Part shown: in pieces, positions 9,236 through 23,810 of the stretch
Numbering within the stretch: position 1 is the first letter of the stretch
How the letters are laid out: each line of letters begins with the position of its first letter
From: Thauera sp. JM12B12
GTDB lineage: Bacteria > Pseudomonadota > Gammaproteobacteria > Burkholderiales > Rhodocyclaceae
Reading direction: 5' to 3'
Assembly (NCBI RefSeq): GCF_039614725.1
Contig: NZ_CP154859.1
Location: 1,674,001 to 1,738,000 of the forward strand
Length of the DNA stretch: 64,000 nt
Made by a program: the position numbers and the translations under genes
The notes under the pieces: model-generated
Told to the model about the DNA's origin: nothing
The model's input: only the letters and a program-made list of their open reading frames with translations
The model's database searches: none

Positions 9236-11746
9236 ATGGCCTCGGGCATGCCGGATGACGCTCTGCCCAAGGGTCTCGCGCGCGAGACCGGGAATCTGTC
9301 CGCGGCCGCGGAGGGCGAGGCGACACGGCAGGCTCTGGCACAGGCACGGCGCCACCTCGAGTTGCTCGCGCGCAATACCGGGGCGGGCGTGTGGACCAAC
9401 GACCTCGAGCGGGGCATGGTCTGGACCGACGACAGTTGGCGCACGCTGATCGGATACGAGGCCGGGAGTCGCTGCAACTGGCTCGATCTCGTCGAGGAAG
9501 ACGGCCGCGACCGCCTGGAGACGGCGTTGCGCGCGCACCTGCGGGCGGACACCCCTGAGGTCTGCGTCGAGTTGCGCATCCGCGCAGCGAGTGGCGAGTG
9601 GCACTGGGTCGAAGTCCGCGGCCGCGCCGAGGGTCGTGGTGCGGACGGTCGCTGGGCACGCGTCGAGGGCACGTATCGCGACATCACCGAGCGCAAGCTG
9701 CGCGAGTTCGAGCTGCTCGAGGCCAAGGAGGCCGCCGAGGCGGCCAACCGGGCCAAGGGCGACTTCCTCGCCAACATGAGCCACGAGATTCGCACGCCGA
9801 TGAACGGCATCATCGGCATGACCGACCTGCTGCTCGACTCGTCGGGGCTCAGCGGCGAATCGCGCGAATACCTGCAGACGGTGAAGTCCTCGGCCGAGGC
9901 CTTGCTCACCATCATCAACGACATCCTCGATTTCTCGCGCATCGAGGCCGGGCGGCTGAATCTGGAGAACATCGATTTTTCCACCGTCTCGGTGGTCTCC
10001 GAGACATGCCGGGCGCTTGCCCTGCGCGCGAGCCAGAAGGGGCTCGAACTGTTCCACGACATCGCGCCCGATGTGCCCGCCGTGCTGCGCGGCGACCCGA
10101 CGCGACTGCGGCAGATCCTCACCAATCTGATCGGGAACGCGGTGAAGTTCACCGAGCGCGGAGAGGTCGAGATCGCACTGCGCTGCGTCGAACGCAGCAA
10201 TGGCCGGGTCAGTGTCGCCTTCGAGGTTCGTGACACCGGCTGCGGGATTCCGCCGGAGAAGCTGGAATCCATCTTCGGCGCCTTCGCGCAGGCGGACACT
10301 TCCACCACCCGCAAGTACGGCGGTACCGGGCTCGGCCTGGCCATATCCCGGCATCTGGTTGATCTCATGTCGGGCAAGATCGAAGTTCGAAGCGTGCCGG
10401 GGCAGGGCAGCACCTTCGTGTTCACGCTGCCGTTCGCGGTCGTGGCCGATGCCGCGCCCCTGGACGCCGGCGGGCTGCGCGGCACGAAGGTGCTGGTTGC
10501 GGTGCGCAACGGCGCCTTCGGGCAGGTGCTGTGCCGTCGCCTTGGGGCGGCGGGGCTGCGCGCACTGCTTGCCGTGACGGGGGAGGATGTGGTCGCGGCG
10601 TTGGTTTCGGCGCGCGACGGCAGTGATCCGTTTGACTTCCTGCTCATGGACGCGGACATGCCGGAGCCGGGAGGTTTCGCCCTTGCTCAGCGCTTCGCCG
10701 ATGCGGATCCGCGCCTCGATCGGTTCGTGATGATGCTGTCCGGGCACTCGCAGCGTAACGATACTGCGCGCTGCACCGAGCTCGGTCTCCAGTTCCGGCT
10801 CGCCAAGCCCTTCGTGGCAGAGGACCTGCTCGCCGTCCTGCGCCTTGCGCGATATGGCGCGCCAGCCGCCGTCGAAGAGGGTATTGGGCCGGCCTTCGAG
10901 CTTGCGCCGATCACGCTCGATGAGCACGCCGCATCGCAGTCCGGGCCGGCGCTGCAGATCCTCGTGGTCGAGGACAACCCGGTCAATCAGGCGGTGGCGC
11001 AGCGCCTGCTCGAGCGTGCCGGGCACATCGTCACGCTCGCCAACAACGGCGAGGAAGCGCTGGAGGCGGTCGACCGCGCTCGCTTCGACGTCGTCCTCAT
11101 GGACGTCCAGATGCCGGTGATGGGGGGGATCGAGGCGACCCAGGCGATTCGCGCGCGCGAGGCGCGCCACAGCTGGGTGCTGCAGGGTGACTGGCGTCCG
11201 ATCCCGATCATCGCCATGACCGCACATGCAATGCAGGGCGACCGACAGCGATGCCTGGATGCGGGCATGGACGACTACGTGTCCAAGCCCATCCGCGCCG
11301 AGCTGCTGTTCGCAGCGATCGCGCGGGTAACCCATGCCGCCGATGCAGATCACGATATGGAAACCGACATGAGCTTGCTTGAACTGGGTGAGGAGGGGCG
11401 ACGCCAGATCGCCTCGCTCGATGAGGCGCGCGCGATGTTCGACGGCGACGAGGGCGTGGTGCGACAGCTCGTCGACGTCTTCCTGCGCGACCACGAGCGT
11501 ACCGTGGCGGAGCTTCAGCGCGCGGCGGCGTCGATGAATTACCGGCTGCTCGGTGAGCTTGCGCATGCCGTGAAGGGCTCGGTGGGCCTGTTCGCCGCGC
11601 GCCGCGCGGTGGAGGCTGCGCGGCGGCTCGAAGAGCTTGCACGTGCGCAGGACCCGCAGGCCGCGACGAACCAGCCGCAGGTTCTCATCGGGGAAGTGAA
11701 GCTGCTCGCACAGGCCCTGCGGGCCGAGATCGGAGAGGCCGCCTGA
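9236..11746 (+). CDS. Soluble hybrid sensor histidine kinase (PAS-HisKA-HATPase-REC-REC-Hpt)
   Basis: An 836-residue phosphorelay protein with no transmembrane segment. The order is: PAS/PAC sensor (about 40-155), HisKA with [10 protein letters not shown] (H183), HATPase with DTGCGIP (333-339) and GGTGLGLAI, a first receiver (418-535), a second receiver (573-697) with E579/D580, phospho-acceptor D623 and K684, and an Hpt domain with HAVKGS (H778). The first receiver keeps Asp in LLMDADMP (D472) and the late Lys (LAKP) but reads VLVAVRNG where the acidic metal pair belongs, so it is probably not phosphorylated. The layout recalls BarA/GacS without membrane anchoring. No cognate output regulator is adjacent. 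Signal and target are unknown. Confidence 0.93.
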   Translation: MASGMPDDALPKGLARETGNLSAAAEGEATRQALAQARRHLELLARNTGAGVWTNDLERGMVWTDDSWRTLIGYEAGSRCNWLDLVEEDGRDRLETALRAHLRADTPEVCVELRIRAASGEWHWVEVRGRAEGRGADGRWARVEGTYRDITERKLREFELLEAKEAAEAANRAKGDFLANMSHEIRTPMNGIIGMTDLLLDSSGLSGESREYLQTVKSSAEALLTIINDILDFSRIEAGRLNLENIDFSTVSVVSETCRALALRASQKGLELFHDIAPDVPAVLRGDPTRLRQILTNLIGNAVKFTERGEVEIALRCVERSNGRVSVAFEVRDTGCGIPPEKLESIFGAFAQADTSTTRKYGGTGLGLAISRHLVDLMSGKIEVRSVPGQGSTFVFTLPFAVVADAAPLDAGGLRGTKVLVAVRNGAFGQVLCRRLGAAGLRALLAVTGEDVVAALVSARDGSDPFDFLLMDADMPEPGGFALAQRFADADPRLDRFVMMLSGHSQRNDTARCTELGLQFRLAKPFVAEDLLAVLRLARYGAPAAVEEGIGPAFELAPITLDEHAASQSGPALQILVVEDNPVNQAVAQRLLERAGHIVTLANNGEEALEAVDRARFDVVLMDVQMPVMGGIEATQAIRAREARHSWVLQGDWRPIPIIAMTAHAMQGDRQRCLDAGMDDYVSKPIRAELLFAAIARVTHAADADHDMETDMSLLELGEEGRRQIASLDEARAMFDGDEGVVRQLVDVFLRDHERTVAELQRAAASMNYRLLGELAHAVKGSVGLFAARRAVEAARRLEELARAQDPQAATNQPQVLIGEVKLLAQALRAEIGEAA

Positions 11747-11802
11747 GCGCGGATGCGGGCGATCGGGCGCGATCGGATCGGGGCTGCCGCGCCAAGGCTG
11801 AT

Positions 11803-11831
11803 TTGCCTTGAATCGCCCGAAAATATACAAT
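11803..11831 (+). promoter_or_regulatory. carAB promoter
   Basis: TTGCCT (11803-11808), a 17-base spacer and TACAAT (11826-11831) make a good sigma70 promoter, with a start expected near 11838. The carA start codon is about 105 bases further on, leaving a leader that contains a terminator-like hairpin. Confidence 0.6.
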
Positions 11832-11844
11832 TTCACGGTTTCGT

Positions 11845-11879
11845 AAGCGGGATCGGCCCCGAGGCCCGTCCCGCTTTTT
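11845..11879 (+). terminator. Terminator-like hairpin in the carA leader
   Basis: AAGCGGGA (11845-11852) pairs with TCCCGCTT (11869-11876) around an inner GGCC-CCGA-GGCC stem, followed directly by a run of five T (11875-11879). It has the form of an intrinsic terminator but lies between the best carA promoter and carA itself. It could be an attenuator, or the terminator of the upstream kinase gene if the true carA promoter lies further downstream. Confidence 0.6.
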
Positions 11880-11942
11880 GTACATATCGGGTGCGCACGT
11901 CGCGTGCCCGCAAGAACTTCAAGCAGATTCCAGGAGCTTCTC

Positions 11943-13085
11943 GTGAGTGCATTCCCGCCCGCCCTTCTTGCGCTTGCCGACGGAACGATCTTCCACGGCA
12001 AGGGTATCGGCGCGGTTGGCAGCACGGTTGGCGAGGTCGTGTTCAACACCTCCATGTCGGGTTATCAGGAGATCCTGACCGACCCGAGCTATTGCCGCCA
12101 GATCGTCACGCTGACCTACCCGCACATCGGCAACACCGGTGTCAATGCCGAGGACGTCGAGTCCGCCCGGGTGCATGCGGCCGGCCTCGTCATTCGTGAC
12201 CTGCCCCTGCTGCCGTCCAATTTCCGCATGAGCCAGCGGCTCGATGCCTACCTGCGTGCCGAGAACGTGGTCGCCATCGCCGGGCTCGATACCCGCAAGC
12301 TCACCCGGGTGCTGCGCGAGAAGGGCGCTCAGGCTGGCTGCATCGTCACCGCGGCGCCCGGCGAGGCGCTGAACGCCGAAGCGGCCGTTGCCCAGGCGCG
12401 CGCCTTCCCCGGCCTGGCCGGCATGGACCTCGCCAAGGTCGTCAGCGCCAGCTCGCGCTATGAGTGGAAGCAGGGCGAATGGGCGCTCGAGGGCGGCTAC
12501 AGCGATCGCAACGACGGTCGTTTCCATGTCGTGGCCTACGACTACGGCGTCAAGTACAACATCCTGCGCATGCTCGCCGAGCGTGGCTGCCGCCTCACCG
12601 TGGTACCGGCGCAGACGCCCGCGTCCGAGGTGCTGGCGCTCGATCCGGACGGCGTGTTCCTGTCCAATGGCCCCGGTGACCCCGAGCCCTGCGACTACGC
12701 CATCGACGCCATCCGCGAGATCGTCGCGACGCGCACGCCGACCTTCGGCATCTGCCTCGGCCACCAGTTGCTGGCCCTGGCTTCCGGCGCGAAGACCATG
12801 AAGATGGGCACCGGGCACCATGGCGCCAACCATCCGGTCAAGGACCTGGACACCGGCAAGGTGCTGATCACCAGTCAGAACCATGGCTTTGCGGTCGACC
12901 CCTCGACCATGCCGGCCAACCTGCGGGTGACCCACGTGTCGCTGTTCGACGGCACCAACCAGGGCATCGCTCGCACCGACGTGCCGGCCTTCTCCTTCCA
13001 GGGGCACCCGGAAGCGAGCCCGGGTCCGCACGACGTCGCCTACCTGTTCGACCGCTTCATCCGCCTGATGGAAGCGGCAAAGTAA
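11943..13085 (+). CDS. carA: Carbamoyl-phosphate synthase small subunit
   Basis: Glutaminase subunit that releases ammonia from glutamine for carbamoyl phosphate, the shared precursor of arginine and pyrimidines. The GTG at 11943 is preceded by a good AGGAG (11932-11936) and gives 380 residues, close to the E. coli length; an upstream ATG frame lacks such a site. The class I amidotransferase nucleophile is in [12 protein letters not shown], with the His/Glu pair in [13 protein letters not shown]. The N-terminal [17 protein letters not shown] is typical. It is followed by carB after an 85-base gap containing a hairpin. Confidence 0.98.
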   Translation: MSAFPPALLALADGTIFHGKGIGAVGSTVGEVVFNTSMSGYQEILTDPSYCRQIVTLTYPHIGNTGVNAEDVESARVHAAGLVIRDLPLLPSNFRMSQRLDAYLRAENVVAIAGLDTRKLTRVLREKGAQAGCIVTAAPGEALNAEAAVAQARAFPGLAGMDLAKVVSASSRYEWKQGEWALEGGYSDRNDGRFHVVAYDYGVKYNILRMLAERGCRLTVVPAQTPASEVLALDPDGVFLSNGPGDPEPCDYAIDAIREIVATRTPTFGICLGHQLLALASGAKTMKMGTGHHGANHPVKDLDTGKVLITSQNHGFAVDPSTMPANLRVTHVSLFDGTNQGIARTDVPAFSFQGHPEASPGPHDVAYLFDRFIRLMEAAK

Positions 13086-13095
13086 CAGCGCCCCC

Positions 13096-13113
13096 GGCAG
13101 GCCACCGCCTGCC
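13096..13113 (+). other. Intercistronic hairpin between carA and carB
   Basis: GGCAGGC-CACC-GCCTGCC forms a perfect seven-pair stem with a four-base loop, ten bases after the carA stop and followed by TCCCAGTTTT. It could damp read-through into carB or stabilise the carA message. Confidence 0.4.
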
Positions 13114-13170
13114 TCCCAGTTTTGGACGCGCGCGACAGCCGCTGCGTCGAGGAATCACCGAGGCAAGACA

Positions 13171-16397
<3,227 letters not shown>

Positions 16398-16401
<4 letters not shown>

Positions 16402-16874
16402 ACAAGACTCCGCTTACCGTGGCCGGCGCCGAGAAATTGCGCGCCGAACTGCACCGCCTGAAGACCGTGGAGCGCCCGAACGTGATCGCTGCGATCGCGG
16501 AGGCGCGTTCGCACGGCGACCTCTCCGAGAACGCAGAGTACGAGGCCGCCAAGGATCGTCAGGGCTTCATCGAAGGCCGCATCATGGAGGTCGAAGCCAA
16601 GCTCGCGAACGCGCAGATCATCGACCCCAAGCTGCTTGATGCGGACGGCCGCTGTGTGTTTGGCGCCACTGTCGAACTCGAGGACATGGACTCGGGTCAG
16701 GTCGTGACCTATCAGATCGTCGGCGACGACGAGGCCGACATCAAGGAAAACAAGATCTCGATCAGCTCGCCGATCGCGCGCGCACTGATCGGCAAGTACG
16801 CCGGCGACATTGCCGAGGTGCAGGCGCCGGGCGGGGTGCGAGAGTACGAGGTGATAGACGTCCGCTACATCTGA
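16398..16874 (+). CDS. greA: Transcription elongation factor GreA
   Basis: Inserts its coiled coil into the secondary channel of RNA polymerase and stimulates cleavage of backtracked RNA. The 158 residues match the family: N-terminal coiled coil with the acidic tip ([15 protein letters not shown]), then the C-terminal FKBP-like domain. The start at 16398 is fixed by the conserved [14 protein letters not shown] and by the four-base ATGA overlap with carB; the frame is open upstream only inside carB. The carA-carB-greA order is widespread in Proteobacteria. It ends at a strong bidirectional terminator. Confidence 0.98.
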
Positions 16875-16901
16875 CGGTAGGCGGACAAAGAGGCGTTGAA
16901 A

Positions 16902-16935
16902 AAGGCGGTGCAGATGCACCGCCTCTTCGTTTTGC
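16902..16935. terminator. Bidirectional terminator between greA and yhbY
   Basis: AGGCGGTGC-AGAT-GCACCGCCT is a perfect nine-pair hairpin at 16903-16924. The minus strand continues into TTTTT, an excellent signal for yhbY; the plus strand continues CTTCGTTTT, a weaker signal for greA. Confidence 0.85.
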
Positions 16936-16962
16936 TGGCACGCGTCCGAGCGCGGCCCAGGC

Positions 16963-17424
16963 TCAGCGTCCGCGGGAACTGCCGCCCGCGCCGCGGCCGC
17001 GCGCAGCCGGTGCGCGGGCGGGCGAGCGCCGCGATTCGGCGCTCGCCTTGGCAAGCGCGGCCCGGCGGGCTGCGGCGGCGAAGGCCGCGGCGGACTTCGC
17101 AGTGGCGGCGCGCACGGGCTTCTTTTCGACCGCGGCGGTGGGCTTGTCGTCTTCCCTGCGTGCCCGCCAGACGACGAGGATGTTGCCGATGTGTTGGACG
17201 GGTGCCGCGTCGAGCGCCGCGCACAGTTCCTTCATGAGGGCGTCGCGCTGTTCGCGCTCGGCACCCTGGACCTTGACCTTGATGAGCTCGTGCGCCTGCA
17301 GCGAGCGCTCGATCTCGGCGACGACGTTCGGCGCGAGGCCGTTGCCGGCGATCGTGACCACGGGGTTCAGGTGATGGGCGCGGGCGCGCAGGTCGCGGCG
17401 CTGGGCCGGGGTGAGCTCGGTCAT
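16963..17424 (-). CDS. yhbY: YhbY family RNA-binding protein (CRM domain)
   Basis: Ribosome-assembly factor family; E. coli YhbY associates with pre-50S particles. The CRM domain occupies residues about 1-95 with the signature TPAQRRDLRARAHHLNPVV, IAGNGL and a GNILVVWR end. After it comes a tail of about 55 residues made almost only of Ala, Arg, Lys, Pro and Gly, ending GRGAGGSSRGR, which resembles RNA-binding low-complexity tails and makes the protein 153 residues instead of the usual 100. The start at 17424 is set by the conserved MTELTPAQRR; the frame is open further upstream over rlmE. Divergent from rlmE, as in E. coli. Confidence 0.92.
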   Translation of the reverse strand: MTELTPAQRRDLRARAHHLNPVVTIAGNGLAPNVVAEIERSLQAHELIKVKVQGAEREQRDALMKELCAALDAAPVQHIGNILVVWRARREDDKPTAAVEKKPVRAATAKSAAAFAAAARRAALAKASAESRRSPARAPAARGRGAGGSSRGR

Positions 17425-17514
17425 TGAAATTCTCTGGATGCGTGTGAAGCCTGGGACGCGGATTCTACTCCTTGCGCTGCACGTATGGCCGTTAATGGAG
17501 CAGCAGTCGAGCGG

Positions 17515-18138
17515 ATGAAGAAGAACAAGACCAGTCGTGCTTGGGTGCATGACCATGTGAACGACCCTTATGTGCAGCGCGCGCAGGCCGACGGCTATCG
17601 CGCCCGCGCGGCCTACAAGCTGCTCGAGATCGACGAGCGCGATCATCTGCTCAAGCCGGGCGCGGTGGTCGTCGATCTCGGCGCGGCGCCGGGTTCGTGG
17701 TGCCAGGTTGCGGTCAAGCGCTGTGGCCCCAAGGGGCGCATATTCGCGCTCGACCTGTTGCCGATGGAGGCGGTCGCCGGCGTGGACTTCATGCTCGGCG
17801 ACTTCACCGAAGATTCCGTCCTGGCGGAGCTCGAGGCCCGGCTCGAGGGCGGGCGGGTGGACGTCGTGCTCTCCGACATGGCACCGAACCTTTCGGGCGT
17901 GGCGACGGTCGACCAGGCGCGTTCGATACATCTCTGCGAGCTCGCACTGGATTTTGCAGTCCGCCATCTGAAGCCGGGCGGACATTTCCTGGTGAAGGTA
18001 TTCCAGGGGGAGGGGTTCATGGAGTATCGCAAGCAGATGGATGCGGCCTTCGCTGCCGTCCAGGTGCGCAAGCCCAAGGCCTCGCGCGACCGCAGCGCGG
18101 AGGTCTATCTGCTCGGCAAGGGGCCGCGCCAGCGCTGA
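17515..18138 (+). CDS. rlmE: 23S rRNA (uridine-2'-O)-methyltransferase RlmE
   Basis: Heat-shock methyltransferase (FtsJ/RrmJ) that modifies U2552 in the A-loop of 23S rRNA. The start giving [14 protein letters not shown] (207 residues) matches the family; an in-frame ATG at 17485 would add ten residues. The SAM site is [11 protein letters not shown], and the K-D-K-E catalytic set is visible in [30 protein letters not shown] and [10 protein letters not shown]. It is divergent from yhbY and 125 bases upstream of ftsH, the conserved rlmE-ftsH-folP-glmM string. Confidence 0.95.
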   Translation: MKKNKTSRAWVHDHVNDPYVQRAQADGYRARAAYKLLEIDERDHLLKPGAVVVDLGAAPGSWCQVAVKRCGPKGRIFALDLLPMEAVAGVDFMLGDFTEDSVLAELEARLEGGRVDVVLSDMAPNLSGVATVDQARSIHLCELALDFAVRHLKPGGHFLVKVFQGEGFMEYRKQMDAAFAAVQVRKPKASRDRSAEVYLLGKGPRQR

Positions 18139-18189
18139 TGCATGCGGCGCCCACGGGTGCCATTGTCGTCTCCAATACGGGTCATTGGT

Positions 18190-18218
18190 TTGCCCGTGGG
18201 AACGTTCACCACTAGAAT
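18190..18218 (+). promoter_or_regulatory. ftsH promoter
   Basis: TTGCCC (18190-18195), 17 bases, then TAGAAT (18213-18218). The start would fall near 18225, about 40 bases before the TTG initiation codon. It could allow ftsH expression independent of rlmE. Confidence 0.5.
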
Positions 18219-18263
18219 CGGTCAGTCGCGTACAGGCCAGAACGGCTTTCGGGGAACAGAAAG

Positions 18264-20156
<1,893 letters not shown>

Positions 20157-20194
20157 AGCCCGTAGTCCCAGTCCCGATCGTCAGCGATCATTCG

Positions 20195-20217
20195 GGCCGG
20201 CAATGCCGGCCTTTTTC
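20195..20217 (+). terminator. Terminator after ftsH
   Basis: GGCCGGC-AAT-GCCGGCC (20195-20211) followed by TTTTT. It separates ftsH from folP, so folP-glmM may rely on partial read-through or their own promoter. Confidence 0.8.
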
Positions 20218-20272
20218 ATTTGCCGCCGTACCGCATGCCCAAGGCAGTGGTGAGGCTCATCAGGACAGTCGA

Positions 20273-21103
20273 ATGCCCATCCTTCAGTGTGGCCGTTTCA
20301 AGCTCGATCTCGACCGACCCAAGGTCATGGCGATCATCAACCTGACCGACGACTCGTTTTCCGGAGACGGGCTCCAGGGTGACGTGCGAGCCGCACTTGC
20401 CCGCGCGGAGCGCGCGCTCGAGGAGGGTGCCGACATGCTGGACATCGGCGCGGAGTCTTCGCGGCCAGGTGCGGACCCGGTGCCCGAAGCGGTCGAACTC
20501 GAGCGGGTGGTGCGCTTCGTGGAGTTGGCGCGCCCCTGGCAGGTGCCCCTCTCGATCGACACGGTGAAGCCGGCCGTGATGGTGGCAGCGCTCGCCGCCG
20601 GTGCCGACATGATCAACGACATCAACGCCTTTCGTGCTCCGGGCGCCATCGATGCGGTCGCGGACGGAACGGCGGGGCTGTGCCTGATGCACATGCAGGG
20701 TGAGCCGCGTACGATGCAGCAGGATCCGCGGTACGACGATGTGGTGGGTGAAGTGATGGCCTTCCTGGACGAGCGCGTAGCGGCGCTCGAGGCTGCTGGC
20801 GCGGTCCGTGAGCGTTTCGTTCTCGATCCCGGCTTCGGCTTCGGCAAGCGTACGGTGCATAACTACGCCCTGCTGCGCGAGCTCGAGCGTTTCAGTGCGG
20901 GGGGCTTGCCGGTGCTGGCCGGGATGTCGCGCAAGTCGATGCTGGGTGCCGTCACTGGGCGCGAGGTGGGCGAGCGCCTGGCGGCGAGCGTCGCCGCGGC
21001 GCTTATCGCCGTGCAGCGTGGCGCAGCGATCGTGCGGGTCCATGACGTGGCGCCCACGCTGGATGCGCTGAAGGTCTGGCAGGCGACGCTCGGCATCGAA
21101 TGA
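20273..21103 (+). CDS. folP: Dihydropteroate synthase
   Basis: Joins p-aminobenzoate to dihydropterin pyrophosphate in folate synthesis; the target of sulfonamides. The start at 20273 gives 276 residues; the frame is open upstream inside ftsH. Metal-binding N23, LSIDTVKPAV, MINDINAF, LDPGFGFGK, GMSRKSMLG and the RVHDV end are conserved. Loop 1 reads NLTDDSFSGDG where most family members have N-x-TPDSFSDGG, and loop 2 reads ESSRPGA where ESTRPGA is usual. These loops contact p-aminobenzoate. The position between ftsH and glmM is the canonical one, so this is taken as the housekeeping enzyme. Confidence 0.92.
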   Translation: MPILQCGRFKLDLDRPKVMAIINLTDDSFSGDGLQGDVRAALARAERALEEGADMLDIGAESSRPGADPVPEAVELERVVRFVELARPWQVPLSIDTVKPAVMVAALAAGADMINDINAFRAPGAIDAVADGTAGLCLMHMQGEPRTMQQDPRYDDVVGEVMAFLDERVAALEAAGAVRERFVLDPGFGFGKRTVHNYALLRELERFSAGGLPVLAGMSRKSMLGAVTGREVGERLAASVAAALIAVQRGAAIVRVHDVAPTLDALKVWQATLGIE

Positions 21104-21159
21104 GCAGCCAGCGCTGACCGGTGTCATAATCCGCGCTTTCCGAAGCTGCTGGAGCGATG

Positions 21160-22512
21160 ATGGCGCGCAAGTATTTCGGCACCGACGGGGTGCGTGGCAA
21201 GGTGGGTGATGCCCCGATCACCCCCGAGTTCGTGATGAGGCTGGGCTACGCGGCGGGCGTGACCCTGGTGGCGCGCGAGAAGCTGCCCGCCGGTGAGCAC
21301 CCGGCGGTGCTCATCGGCAAGGACACCCGCATTTCGGGTTACATGCTCGAGGCCGCCCTCGAGGCCGGCTTTGCTGCGGCCGGCGTCGACGTGATGCTGG
21401 CGGGTCCGATCCCGACCCCCGCAGTCGCCTACCTGACGCGCGCCCTCCGCCTGCAGGCCGGCGTGGTGATCTCGGCATCGCACAATCCCTTCTACGACAA
21501 CGGAATCAAGTTCTTCTCCGCGGGCGGAGCGAAGCTGCCCGACGTGGTCGAGGCGGAGATCGAGGCTCGCCTGGAAGAGCCGATGGGGTGTGTAGAGTCC
21601 GCGCGATTGGGCAAGGCACGTCGCATCAACGACGCCGCGGGGCGTTACATCGAGTTCTGCAAGAGCACCTTCCCCAACGAGCTGGACCTGCGCGGGCTGC
21701 GGATCGCGGTGGACTGCGCCCACGGCGCGGCCTACCAGATTGCGCCCCGGGTGTTCCACGAACTCGGCGCCGAAGTGCTGGCGGTGGGCGTCGACCCCAA
21801 TGGCCTCAACATCAACGACGGCGTCGGTGCGACGCGGCCCGAGCATCTGCGCCAGGCGGTGCTGGCCCAGGGCGCCGATCTCGGTATCGCCCTCGATGGC
21901 GATGCCGACCGCCTGATCATGGTCGATCACCGTGGCGAGATCTACGACGGCGACAAGCTGCTCTACGTCGTGGCCTGCGCACGGCAGGCCGAGGGGCGGC
22001 TAGATGGCGTGGTCGGTACCCTGATGAGCAATCTCGGTTTCGAGCATGCGATTGGCCGTCTTGGCGCACCTTTCGCGCGCGCGAAGGTGGGCGATCGCTA
22101 CGTCCTCGAACTGCTCCACGAGCGCGGCTGGAAACTCGGGGGCGAGAATTCCGGGCACATCATCTGCCTCGACCGGCACACGACCGGCGACGGCATCGTA
22201 TCGGCGCTGCAGGTGCTGGCCGCACTCAAGCAGCGTGACGTCTCGCTCGCCGACGCCTGCGCGGATCTCGTCTTCTACCCGCAGCGGCTGATCAACGTCC
22301 GCATGCCGGCAGGTTTCGACTGGCGGGCCGACAGCGGAATCTCGCGGGCGCAGTCACACGCCGAGCAGACCCTGGGCGATGCCGGCCGGGTGCTGCTGCG
22401 GCCGTCCGGCACCGAACCCCTGCTGCGCGTGATGGTGGAAGGGCAGGACGGCGAGCTCGTCGACCGCCTCGCGCGCGAGATTGCCGCTGCAGTGGAGCAT
22501 GCTTTCACCTGA
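21160..22512 (+). CDS. glmM: Phosphoglucosamine mutase
   Basis: Interconverts glucosamine-6-phosphate and glucosamine-1-phosphate, feeding UDP-N-acetylglucosamine for peptidoglycan and LPS. The phosphoserine motif ISASHNP (S107), the metal loop DGDADR and the sugar-binding GGENSGH and RPSGTEPL blocks are present. Two ATGs are adjacent (21157 and 21160); GGAG at 21151-21154 is spaced five bases from the second and only two from the first, so I use 21160 (450 residues). It follows folP by about 56 bases. Confidence 0.97.
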   Translation: MARKYFGTDGVRGKVGDAPITPEFVMRLGYAAGVTLVAREKLPAGEHPAVLIGKDTRISGYMLEAALEAGFAAAGVDVMLAGPIPTPAVAYLTRALRLQAGVVISASHNPFYDNGIKFFSAGGAKLPDVVEAEIEARLEEPMGCVESARLGKARRINDAAGRYIEFCKSTFPNELDLRGLRIAVDCAHGAAYQIAPRVFHELGAEVLAVGVDPNGLNINDGVGATRPEHLRQAVLAQGADLGIALDGDADRLIMVDHRGEIYDGDKLLYVVACARQAEGRLDGVVGTLMSNLGFEHAIGRLGAPFARAKVGDRYVLELLHERGWKLGGENSGHIICLDRHTTGDGIVSALQVLAALKQRDVSLADACADLVFYPQRLINVRMPAGFDWRADSGISRAQSHAEQTLGDAGRVLLRPSGTEPLLRVMVEGQDGELVDRLAREIAAAVEHAFT

Positions 22513-22601
22513 ACGCGGCCGTGCCGGGGTGCTTTTGCGCCTCGGCTTCGTGGCGATGAAGATTGCGCGAATCTTCCGCTTCGATGACATGAAACGTGGC
22601 T

Positions 22602-22619
22602 GTAACAATGCATTGCTAC
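22602..22619. promoter_or_regulatory. Near-perfect palindrome upstream of pstS, candidate operator
   Basis: GTAACAATGCATTGCTAC pairs at eight of nine positions about its centre and ends 36 bases before the pstS start. The overlapping CTGTAAC resembles a single Pho-box half-site (CTGTCAT), but I cannot find a second half at 11-base spacing. A role in pstS control is inferred from position only. Confidence 0.4.
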
Positions 22620-22655
22620 CTTACGGGCTCAGTTTTCCAACCCGAGGTAGTCAAG

Positions 22656-23696
22656 ATGCGTTTCTCGACCAAAGTTGTTCTCACCGCGTGCTCGACCGTG
22701 CTGTTCGCTGCAAGTGCCCACGCGCTCGACATCACCGGCGCGGGCGCTTCGTTCCCGGCGCCCCTGTATGCCAAGTGGGCTGACGCCTACCAGAAGGCCA
22801 CCGGCAACCGTGTGAATTACCAGTCGATCGGCTCGGGTGGCGGCATTCGCCAGATCAACGCCAAGACGGTGGACTTCGGCGCCTCCGACATGCCCTTGAC
22901 CCCGGAGAAGCTGGCTGAAGGCGGCCTGCAGCAGTTCCCCACCGCCATCGGCGCGGTTGTGCCGGTGGTCAATATCGAGGGCGTCCAGCCGGGCGCGATG
23001 AAGTTCACGGGTGAAGTCCTGGCTCAGATCTACCAGGGCAAGATCACGAAATGGAACGATCCGGCGATCGTCGCGCTGAACCCGGATGTCAAGCTTCCCG
23101 AGCAGGACATCGGTGTGGTCCGCCGCGCTGACGGTTCCGGGACCACCTTCGTGTTCACCAACTACCTGTCGAAGGTCTCGGCGGAGTGGAAGGAGAAGAT
23201 CGGCGAAGGCACCGCGGTGCAGTGGCCGGTCGGCCTCGGGGGCAAGGGCAACGAGGGTGTGTCGGCCTTCGTGCAGCGCCTGCCGGGTGCGATCGGATAC
23301 GTCGAGTACGCCTATGCGAAGCAGAACAAGCTTGCGCACGCGATCATGCAGAACAAGGACGGGCAGTTCGTGGAGCCGAACAACGAGAGCTTCGCGGCCG
23401 CCGCAGAGGGTGCCGACTGGTCGAAGTCGGCGTTCTACGAGATTCTCACCAACCAGCCGGGCGCGAAGTCGTGGCCGATCACCAGCGCGACCTTCATCCT
23501 GATGCACAAGCTGCAGGACAAGCCGGCGCAGGGCGCTGAAGTGCTCAAGTTCTTCGACTGGGCCTACGTGAATGGTGCCGACATGGCGCTCGAGCTCGAG
23601 TACATTCCGATGCCCAAGGCGACCGTCGAGTTGATCCGCGCCTCTTGGGGCGAGATGAAGGACAGCGCCGGCAATCCGGTCTACTCTGCGAAGTAA
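22656..23696 (+). CDS. pstS: Phosphate ABC transporter substrate-binding protein PstS
   Basis: Periplasmic high-affinity phosphate receptor. The 346-residue precursor starts at 22656 with a Sec signal peptide ([13 protein letters not shown].., cleavage likely after AHA at 23). Phosphate-contact segments are recognisable: [31 protein letters not shown] and [17 protein letters not shown]. The frame is open 20 codons further upstream, but those residues do not fit a signal peptide. First gene of pstSCAB; its close follow-on to glmM is common in Rhodocyclales-like genomes. Expression is presumably phosphate-controlled. Confidence 0.95.
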   Translation: MRFSTKVVLTACSTVLFAASAHALDITGAGASFPAPLYAKWADAYQKATGNRVNYQSIGSGGGIRQINAKTVDFGASDMPLTPEKLAEGGLQQFPTAIGAVVPVVNIEGVQPGAMKFTGEVLAQIYQGKITKWNDPAIVALNPDVKLPEQDIGVVRRADGSGTTFVFTNYLSKVSAEWKEKIGEGTAVQWPVGLGGKGNEGVSAFVQRLPGAIGYVEYAYAKQNKLAHAIMQNKDGQFVEPNNESFAAAAEGADWSKSAFYEILTNQPGAKSWPITSATFILMHKLQDKPAQGAEVLKFFDWAYVNGADMALELEYIPMPKATVELIRASWGEMKDSAGNPVYSAK

Positions 23697-23732
23697 TTCG
23701 GAGTCGGCCGAGTGGCTCGATCCAGCGTGCAG

Positions 23733-23755
23733 CCAGGGGCCCAGGGGGCCCTTGG
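23733..23755 (+). other. Strong hairpin between pstS and pstC
   Basis: CCAGGGGCCC-AGG-GGGCCCTTGG gives ten pairs with one G-T wobble and a three-base loop, 36 bases after the pstS stop. No T run follows. Such stems often protect the abundant binding-protein message and reduce expression of the permease genes. Confidence 0.55.
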
Positions 23756-23810
23756 CCATAATCTTTCCGCGGGGGGCGGCGCAGACGTGGCCGCCCTTTC
23801 TGGTGGCCCC

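Noticed and set aside
22580..22612. A standard tandem Pho box before pstS
   Set aside because: Only one half-site resembling CTGTCAT (CTGTAAC) is seen; no partner occurs at the required 11-base spacing.
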